Shown here one piece after another: positions 56,400 to 64,000 of a stretch of 64,000 bases of DNA. The stretch is taken from assembly GCA_963995525.1 (NCBI GenBank), contig OZ023206.1, positions 63,460,429 through 63,524,428 of the forward strand, written 5' to 3'. The notes under the pieces were generated by a model. It was not told the DNA's origin and did not search any database. It saw only the letters and a list, made by a program, of their open reading frames with translations. Numbering within the stretch: the stretch's first letter is position 1; each line of letters opens with the position of its first letter. The position numbers were made by a program, and so were the translations under genes. This DNA comes from Escarpia spicata (lineage: Eukaryota > Annelida > Polychaeta > Sabellida > Siboglinidae).

Positions 56400-58680
56400 T
56401 GCCGGTTTGGCAATCTACCTCAGCAACAAATACAAATCTATAAATATCCATACTAATACAGACACTTGAGAAGGTCAATTTATTGAAATGACATGTTGTG
56501 CCATGAAGAACCAAATAATTCTTGGAAATATATATAGACTACCTAGAGATATAATCGAAAACTGTCGTATATTTACACAAAAAATTGCATCAAATTTAAT
56601 TGATTTACAAAAATCTAATAATTGCAGGAGATTACAATATTGACTTGCTTAAAATTAACGAAAAACCCATAATGTGTGACTATTTTGACACAATCGTTTC
56701 ACATGGTTTCTTCCCTAAAATTACTATGCCAACACGACTTTCAGAATATCATATATAACACACATTGATAATTTGTTATGCAATTTGTCAAAAGGATTCT
56801 TCAAATCATCAGCTGGTATTTTTGTGAGCAGTATTTCTTATCACTTTCCGTACTTTCTAAGTCTGGACTATATTGAAACCACTAGTGCAATACCAAGGTT
56901 TATACGAATAGTCCCGACTCACTCAATAAATTAAAAATTGAAATAATAAACAGAAATATTTATGATAAACTTAACACAGATACTTATGCGGATCCGAATG
57001 AAAACTACAATATCCTCGATGAAATTGTTACTGCAGCTATGGATAAATTTCTACCTATTAAAGTAATTAAATTTAACAAATATAAACATAAGCAAACTCC
57101 TTGGATTACCAAGGGCTTTATTGTGTTGATAAAATTTTGAAACAAATTGTATTTGAGAATGAAACAGACTCACGTAAATACAGAGCATAATAATAAACTT
57201 AAAACTGACTTATATACTTATAATACATTTTTTACTATTACATTAGCTAGGCAAATGCATTACCAATCCAGTTTTGAAAAGCATAAGTACAGTGTTAAAA
57301 AGATGTGGTGTTTATTTAAAGTAAGAACAATTTCCAGATTTGATTCCATAGTCGATGGGGAAATGATTAGTAACAAATGTATTATTATTATTGCAAACAG
57401 ATTTAACACGTTTTTTACTAATGCTGGTCCTACTCTAGCCTCTAAAACAACTACTAGTGGAGGTAAATCATACAAAGATTACCTGAAAAACCTGATGTTT
57501 CACACATTCAGCTTTAACCCGATTGTTGTGGAAGTTGTGGAAAAGACGGTATTTCAACACAAATACTAAAATTGAAGAAAAAAAATTATATCAGCAAAGC
57601 AGTCACTTTAATTATTAATCAATCAATAATAACTGGTATATTTCCAGACAAATTAAAAATTGCAAAAGTTATACCCCTTTTCAAAAAAGGTGATGTTTCT
57701 GACTTTAACAATTATCACCCTATTTCTATCCTGCCAGTGATTTCAAAAAATTCGAAAGGGTTATGTTTGATCAAATCCACAATTACTTCCATTCTAAAGC
57801 GTTATACTACAATAGCCAATATTGGTTTAGAAAGAAACATTCTACTGAGCTTGCTACATTCGAAATCATAGACAGCATTTGACACAATTGATCACAATAT
57901 ATTGGTACAGAAGTTAAATTAGTATGAATTAAATGACAAGGATCTGGACCTAAGAGTTATTTAGAAAATCGTAAGCAGTATGTAGAAATTGAAAATGTTA
58001 AGTCTAAGGAAATAGTCATCAACACTGGTGTCCTTCAAGGTTCAATTACAGGGTCACTCTTATTTATTATATATATATATATGTATAAATGATATAGCAC
58101 TTTCTAGTGACCTTTTCAAATTCATAACGTATGCTGATGACACCACCCTTACTAGTATACTAAATACATTTAAAGATTCAGAAGGCCAACTGCGAAGTGA
58201 AAATATTAACAAAGAACTAATAAAGATTAGCAATTGGTTAAAAGCTAATAAACTGTCACTAACTATCAAAATGGCTAAATTCGTGATTTTTCATATGCCT
58301 CAAAAGAAAGTAGAATATCCTGTCTTACAAATAGATGGGGCACACATTGAATGTGTGGATGATATCAATTTTTAGGCATCACAATAAATAACCATTTAAA
58401 CTGGCAGAGTCATACAAATAAAATATCTAAAACAACAGGCATACTAAATAAACTTAAACACTTTTTACCACCTAATACATTATATATAATGTACAATGCT
58501 ATTATTCTCCCTCATATTAATTATGGCTTACTTTTATGAGGTCAGCAGGCAGACAGGCACATCAAATTTTCAAATTACATAAAAAAGCAATATGAATAAT
58601 ATCCTTAAGTAAATATAGTGCTCACACAAATCCTATTTTTAAGACTTCAGTTGCTAAAGTTGTATTACATTTATAAAATC
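56400..58680 (+). mobile_element. Degenerate LINE (endonuclease to reverse transcriptase)
   Basis: Broken frames show IILGNIYRLPRDIIENCRIF and a SHGF-like end of the endonuclease, YKHKQTPWITKG, KKMWCLFKVRTISRFDSIVD, IAKVIPLFKKGDVSDFNNYH and, with the catalytic box, FITYADDTTLTSIL, then NWLKANKLSLTIKMAKFVIF. Multiple stops and frameshifts. Confidence 0.85.
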
Positions 58681-58839
58681 CCACAATAAATAACCATTTA
58701 AACTGGCAGTCATACAAACAAAATAGCAAATAAAATATCTATACAAAAATTGTCAAAATTGTTTTCACCAACTGTCACTTGTATTGTAGTTAAACAGAGA
58801 TGCATTGTGTTTACATAGAATGAGTTGTGAGGTATTATT

Positions 58840-59577
58840 TCATACCAACTCTAGGAGTATGGCAATATCCCGATACTGTTCAAACACTGCCTGACTGGTT
58901 GGCCTATCTGCTGGCTTCTTCTGCTTACACTCTGCATGAGTTTTAAACATATGCAATTGTAATATGTCGCTGCCAGAAACATCCCCAATGAAAAAGTTAC
59001 ACACATCTGGAATCTTCCACACATCTGTGCGTTCATCATACAGAGGCATCTCAGTGTCATTAAAATCCTGATCATCATAAGGCCACAACTGTTCTGGAGC
59101 CACAAATTCACCAAAAAGTTGCCTGTGGCCACACTTGATGCCCACACCTGCTGAATGGTTGACATGTGGAAGTGCATCAAGGTCATTAACAATGATACTG
59201 AGGTCAGGGGTCAGTAGAAACTGGTCCAAGGTTTTCTGAAGGTCATTTGAATCACACATGACCCGAGTTCCAAGCGGGCTGTTATGCAGAAATGCAAGAA
59301 TTGCAGCGTAATGCAGACATAACCCAAAACGGGTTTTCAATGTATCATACGTTTTAAAAGTCGTCCTTGACAACACTTGGTGTATGTTAGCTGCTGTGCC
59401 AAGCTTGTGGTACTCTGTCACAAAGCTGTCCTTGCAGTAGCCCAGTAGCTGTGTGACGTGGACACTGGGCTGGACACCAGTCAACATGCCCTGGCCATGT
59501 CTGAAGTCATCAATGTATGTTGCATCAAGCGGACTGCTGTAGACCACATCATAACCTTTCCACTTCGCAAGTCGTAC
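58840..59577 (-). CDS. POMK: POMK exon 2 (kinase domain)
   Basis: The acceptor TTGTTGATAG precedes GTACGACTTG. The exon has 246 codons with the stop and contains nearly all of the kinase domain. Confidence 0.95.
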   Translation of the reverse strand, partial: VRLAKWKGYDVVYSSPLDATYIDDFRHGQGMLTGVQPSVHVTQLLGYCKDSFVTEYHKLGTAANIHQVLSRTTFKTYDTLKTRFGLCLHYAAILAFLHNSPLGTRVMCDSNDLQKTLDQFLLTPDLSIIVNDLDALPHVNHSAGVGIKCGHRQLFGEFVAPEQLWPYDDQDFNDTEMPLYDERTDVWKIPDVCNFFIGDVSGSDILQLHMFKTHAECKQKKPADRPTSQAVFEQYRDIAILLELV

Positions 59578-60861
59578 CTATCAACAATAGTGAAACCACA
59601 AACCAAGTCAACGGTCACACACAAATCTTGAAGATGTGTTTGCAAAAGGACAACAATATTACAATTCTAATGGTTTAACTGACAACCTTAGGAGTTTTAC
59701 TGAAGATTCATTTATCAATATATATTTTTTACACTATCAGCATGATAACTTTAGTAGTGTTATTGTGAAGACTTAGTTACCAATATAACAACGTATATGT
59801 TTTACACTATCAGCACGTAAGTTTATATTGGATTCTGTTAAACGTGAAACGAGATGGTGATTACAACTTTTGTGCAATCTTCTTGGAGCTGTTGTCGTGT
59901 AACAACCACGAACAATGTCACATACCAACAGAGAGCTACTCACAACGATACTGATGGAAGGTCCAAAATGCGAGCTGTTGTTGAGCATGATTCCGGTTCT
60001 GACATGTATCTGTACATTTATTTCAAAATGTTTAAATTGTTCTAAATGCTATTTTATCCCTCAGAAACTGCATTCTCCACAAGATAATACATAAAAAGGC
60101 ACTTGAGTAGAATCCGGACCCACCTCGAATTCGCTGTTATAATTTGAGTTTTGCCTAACTTTGATACATCAGAGCATTAGTTCCATCATTCAAAATCATC
60201 CTAGGCATATTTATATTATGAAAATATTGTGTCTTAGCACACTTTTGAAGCCCAAATAGTGACCTGGTTTGTGCTAGTCTGCACTGCTGCGGTCGTGCGT
60301 TACCGCATCGCGCTCATAAAATGATCGATATATCGGCGTATGTTGATGCAAACCGGGGCGTTATTTATGCCTCAAAAGTGCGTTAACATGCAATATTCTT
60401 AAACGTAAATATGCCTGGGATAATGTTGAAAAATGGAACTAATGCACTGAGGTATCAAAGTTAGGCAAAACTCAAGTTATTACAGCGAAATCGAGGTGAG
60501 TCCGGATTCTACACAAGACATAACAAGTGCCAATTTAACTTCAATTTAAGACAAAACATACCAGTTTGACCGCACCGTTTCCTAGCACCCTCCCGATGTC
60601 GAAGTCACCCGACTCTACATCCCCACACTGCAGCCAAGGCACACATTCGGACATCCACGGCAGGCTGAAGTGACCGTGCGTGCACTGGTGTCGACAAATC
60701 TGCACGTCGGCGTCGCCATAGTCTTGGTAGCACAGCATGGTCGGGGGGCGGGGTCGCATGGTGGCCCAAGCTAGCACGGCTAGAGCCAGGGACACCGCCG
60801 TCTTGAGCAAGTTCCCTAACATATCTCGCCGCGACACGGGCGCTGGTGGGGCCTCTGCCAT
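58840..60861 (-). CDS. POMK: POMK, protein O-mannose kinase (complete, two exons)
   Basis: POMK phosphorylates the 6-position of O-mannose in the core M3 glycan on alpha-dystroglycan, in the ER/Golgi lumen, and so enables laminin-binding matriglycan. Exons 60861-60562 and 59577-58840 give 345 residues, about the usual length. The N terminus has a short cytoplasmic part, a membrane helix LLKTAVSLALAVLAWA (residues about 18-33), and the Cys-rich luminal start CTHGHFSLPWMSECVPWLQC. The kinase-like domain has RVLGNGAVKLVRLAKWK, VTQLLGYC, TEYHKLG, LGTRVMCDSNDLQKTLDQFL, VNDLDALPHVNHS, FVAPEQLWPYDD and DVWKIPDVCNFFIG. I chose the Met at 60861 rather than the in-frame Met at 60930 because it leaves a normal short cytoplasmic end. 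No frame break. Confidence 0.95.
60108..60511. mobile_element. MITE with about 100-bp terminal inverted repeats
   Basis: TAGAATCCGGACCCACCTCG..TTTGAGTTTTGCCTAACTTT on the left is repeated inverted on the right (TAGAATCCGGACTCACCTCG), with few changes over about 100 bp. The 404-bp element lies in the POMK intron 50 bp from the exon 1 donor. Confidence 0.85.
60562..60861 (-). CDS. POMK: POMK exon 1 (membrane anchor)
   Basis: Exactly 100 codons, ending AAACTG|GTATGT in phase 0. Contains the membrane helix and the Cys-rich luminal stem. Confidence 0.92.
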
Positions 60862-60967
60862 CCTCGCACAGACGATGAAGCCTAGAGAGGCAGCAGACAG
60901 AGCAGACGTTACATAAACTACAAAATACATCGAGACGGTGCCCTTACTTTAGATAGCACTTTGAAAA

Positions 60968-61072
60968 CCGGAAGTTTACACAGAAAATGGCAACATTAAT
61001 ATTCTGCGCATATCGTTACAAACCGTTATTTCGGTTTTGAAATTTAGTGTTATAAACGCCGGAAGATGGCGG
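60968..61072. promoter_or_regulatory. Candidate POMK promoter with ETS and YY1-like sites
   Basis: CCGGAAGT at 60968 (ETS core) and CCGGAAGATGGCGG at 61059 (ETS plus YY1-like AAGATGGCGG) lie 107-211 bp upstream of the POMK start. Such sites mark TATA-less housekeeping promoters. No start site can be fixed from sequence. Confidence 0.4.
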
Positions 61073-61207
61073 TGTAAAACCAAATCTAAAATCCATTTTG
61101 TAAACGATCCACCACGTGGCGCCACTCATTAGGAGTAAGCATTAAAATATTTATTATATTATAATAGTTATAAATGAATGATGAATTATTATTTTAGACC
61201 AGATTAT

Positions 61208-61435
61208 CTTATTATAGCTAACATAGCAAGAGAGTGATAAAACAATTTGAACAATATTAATATGATTAAATGTTAATGAGATTGCGATCCAAACAAAGCA
61301 CTTAACCAAAAAGACACGTGCTGAACAAGAATCCATTGCATCTGAAATTCAACATTTACCATGTTTGTTTTGATTGACTGTAGTGGTTTGATTTTGTCAG
61401 ATATTAGTCAATTCTGCTTTAAAATATTTCTTAAT
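61208..61435 (+). repeat. Left arm of a 230-bp inverted repeat
   Basis: The arm runs through AAACAATTTGAACAATATTA, ATTAAATGTTAATGAGATTG, ACACGTGCTGAACAAGAATC and ATTTACCATGTTTG. It matches the reverse complement of 62758-62990 along its full length. Confidence 0.88.
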
Positions 61436-62657
61436 TACCATATCCATTTGTACAAAAGAATACTAGTTCGTTTTGTATGAATGAAATATTACTAAAACTA
61501 AACCGTAAAAAGAGTCTAGGGTCTACCCATATTTAGGCCTACAAGATTTACAAAGCTAAAACAGGTAGTTTGGTACACAAAAGTATAATTTATACATCGA
61601 TGTATTGAAACGTTAGCTCCATATATCGGGATGTATTCATTGTGTTTTAACCACCTTCGTTCAATGTATGACCTAAGTAGTAGTAATGGGACCCACAAAC
61701 GGTTGCTCTTGTTACAGTCGCATAATCTGCAAGATGAAACCATAGACCGGTCATCACCCCCTTCATATATTTCAATGGTTATATGTAAGCGACAGCGTAG
61801 ACAACATAAGCCTAAAAGTGAAAACAACTGAAGTAGCCATCATTTGACGTGCCACAAGGCATAAAAAGTCACATGATGTTCTATAAATAACCAAACTAGT
61901 GTCAATAGATATACCCCTCAGTGGGCGTTTTACAAATTACTAGTGTTGGTAATCTTGAACTTTGTTCATACTACTCAGCAAGATCACGGTAGTTTTACGA
62001 TTCATGACCTTTTCAAGTAAATCAGTAGCCAACTTGTGACAGGCTTGGTGTTACCTTAAGACGTGACTTGACTTGTCAGCGACTGTTCATGAAGTGTGAT
62101 CCCAATACGCAATGTACATTAATAAAGAACCTACTCCATAGAAAGTCAAAAACATACAGCACACGCTGTACGTAATGATGATTTTAATCAGTCTTAATAA
62201 GATTTAGCAATATTTAACATTAAAAAATACTTAACAAGATTGCTACCAAGAACAAAAAGAAGGTAAATAATGGAGATTTGACTTATCGAGAGTCTTTATC
62301 TAAATATAAACTGGCGCTTCTGAATGTAAAATTTATCAATTTTGTTTTCGCACTTGTTACGATTTTCACAATCAGTTGATAGTTTATAGATGTCTAATTA
62401 GTTCCATCAATTTCCAATCCCCTGTAAGAAGTTGTAGTTCTTATATAGCTAAGCTAAACTGTTCCCCCACTAAAGTTACTGCATGCAGTCTAGTTCTATC
62501 TATAAGTATTTCTATAAAAACTCAGTATTTCCCAATATTAAATATCTATACAAAGTATAGTTTATTCCCTCTTAATCTCTTTGTCGAGGAGAGAGTATAC
62601 TATAGACCGTAGTCTTGTTGCAGGAACATGCTCGTTTTTACATGATTAAAACAACGT
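61436..62657. other. Spacer between inverted arms, no clear gene
   Basis: A 103-codon minus frame (61516-61827) is Cys-rich at its start, but I see no transposase family. Confidence 0.4.
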
Positions 62658-62733
62658 TATTTATCTTTTGACTGTCAATGCCAGCAAAGTCAATGTGTTG
62701 ACTTTGCTGGCATTTATAGTTAAAAGATAAATA
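62658..62733. repeat. Long hairpin, 36-bp arms
   Basis: TATTTATCTTTTGACTGTCA with ATGCCAGCAAAGTCAA, a TGTG loop, then the near-complement TTGACTTTGCTGGCAT with TTATAGTTAAAAGATAAATA. It stands just inside the right inverted arm. Confidence 0.88.
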
Positions 62734-62757
62734 ATTGTTTACAATATAATAATTTAA

Positions 62758-62990
62758 AAAGTATTTTAAAGCTGAATTAACAAATATCTTACAAAATCAA
62801 ACCAGGACAGTCAATCAAAGCAAACATGGTAAATGTTGAATTTCAGATGACCGCGTATGCAATGGATTCTTGTTCAGCACGTGTCCTTTTGATTAAGTGT
62901 TTCGTCTGGATCGCAGTCTCATTAACATTTAATCATAATAATATTGTTCAAATTGTTTTCTCACTCTCTTTCTATATAAACTATAATAAC
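62758..62990 (-). repeat. Right arm of the 230-bp inverted repeat
   Basis: Reverse complement of the left arm with an extra ACGCGGTC-like 8-base insertion after CCATTGCAT and scattered changes. Confidence 0.88.
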
Positions 62991-64000
62991 TAGGATACTG
63001 TTTCATGTCAACCCGCGTGTTCTCACGCTCTTTTGTACCATCGCTCAATCACTGGGTGGCGACGATTGATTTTGAAATTATTTTTTTTCTTCAATAATTT
63101 ACATATCGTTGTGGGAACATTAAAATTATACATATATTCATGAAATACAGTACTTCCAATTTTACATACAACTTGCATGTTTACTTAACTACTACTTATA
63201 CTTACCTACTTAAACTTACTCCTCGTTCACCTTCCAAAGCCCTAATATGAGGATATTTAAACCTACTAGTCTACACTCAATTTCCAAAATACTTACGTTG
63301 GCATATTTCGGCCAACTTACTTACGAATATTTACATTCTTGTACCAATGTGTCTTGTTTCAGGTTTTGTATTAATTATTTAGTTATGCTCTAAGGAAGAA
63401 TATTTTAATGTACACGTTCACTTTCTGCTTTTCATTGCAGGTAACGAAAACAACACTGGTCAGTCGAACTAGATATCGGTCGTGCCAAAACCTGTGTGAC
63501 TTCACCGCTCGCTTACACAATCAACACCGTATATGGTATCTATGCCAACTGTTCCACATCGTGGACACTTCTTGTCTGTACGTGTGACTATGTATAAACG
63601 TAATATTTCAGCCCAATGAACGATGATTTCACATTGAAAGGCTAACAACAATAATATAGGTATATAAAGTATCGCGAACTAGTTATGTGCCCACGTCGCT
63701 TTTGTAATCTGACCAATCATCAATCATCGGGACACAGGACCAACAATAGTACCACATTTACATTGACTTATAAGATCACTGTTTATCAACAATTCTGGTT
63801 CAACTCTCTCTTTTCTGAGTGCGGTTACGATGTAATAGAACTACTACTGAAATAATCAAATACAGCACGATGTCTTTGATTCATTTCGCGAACAGTTATT
63901 ATTAGTTGTTTTAATTTTGGCGCCAGTTAAGTACCTGTGATTTAAACGGACGTGACACCAAAACAGACGACACTAGATAGGTTACTGAACATTCTTCAGG
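62991..64000. other. No gene seen
   Basis: AT-rich with TACTTAC-like words near 63.18-63.23 kb. No coding pattern. Confidence 0.5.

Noticed and set aside
61516..61827. Transposase between the inverted arms
   Set aside because: The 103-codon frame has no catalytic motif that I recognise.

Overview
The window is animal nuclear DNA. It has spliced genes with GT-AG introns, long AT-rich introns, many kinds of non-LTR retrotransposon fragments, MITEs, minisatellites and a CA microsatellite. The mix of CR1-like LINEs carrying 2A-like and PHD segments, a Penelope-like fragment and a Maverick/adintovirus-like insertion suggests a marine invertebrate (mollusc, lancelet or similar). I cannot fix the phylum from sequence alone.

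Host genes. (1) HELQ, the DNA-repair helicase, runs on the minus strand from about 20.6 kb to 5.7 kb. I can place eight exons with compatible phases; the C-terminal exons lie beyond the left edge or are lost. Its introns hold a 4.3 kb minisatellite (13.6-17.9 kb), several MITEs and a LINE tail. (2) An open reading frame at 37.1-38.5 kb (minus) encodes a fibrinogen-related domain, three EGF-like repeats, one membrane helix and a glutamate/glutamine-rich tail. (3) POMK, protein O-mannose kinase, is complete in two exons at 58.8-60.9 kb (minus), with an ETS/YY1-type promoter candidate just upstream.

Mobile DNA. 0.9-4.7 kb: a decayed transposon-associated gene interrupted by a 35-bp minisatellite, and a CR1-type ORF1 with an intact SGNH esterase. 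22-30 kb: a mosaic of LINE pieces with two copies of a 0.47-kb repeat, one being the LINE-free version of a site that carries a LINE in the other. 30.3-34.6 kb: a nearly full-length LINE (2A-like motif, PHD finger, endonuclease, reverse transcriptase) and the 5' part of a relative. 38.6-38.9 kb: a Penelope-like end. 52-58.7 kb: a tRNA-derived SINE and three more LINE fragments. 61.2-63.0 kb: a 230-bp inverted repeat pair with an inner hairpin.

The main discovery is at about 40-50.9 kb: an endogenous adintovirus/Maverick-like DNA element in a GC- and CpG-rich island. Every recognisable gene is on the minus strand, in the order read by the element: an unrecognised open frame, protein-primed family B DNA polymerase, a small hydrophobic ORF, packaging ATPase, two small conserved proteins, rve integrase, a membrane protein, penton-like minor capsid, a basic pVI-like protein, double-jelly-roll major capsid and adenain-like protease. 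Motifs are well kept but nearly every gene has frameshifts or in-frame stops, mostly TAG, so the copy looks recently inactivated or contains assembly indels. One TGA lies where the protease family carries its catalytic cysteine.
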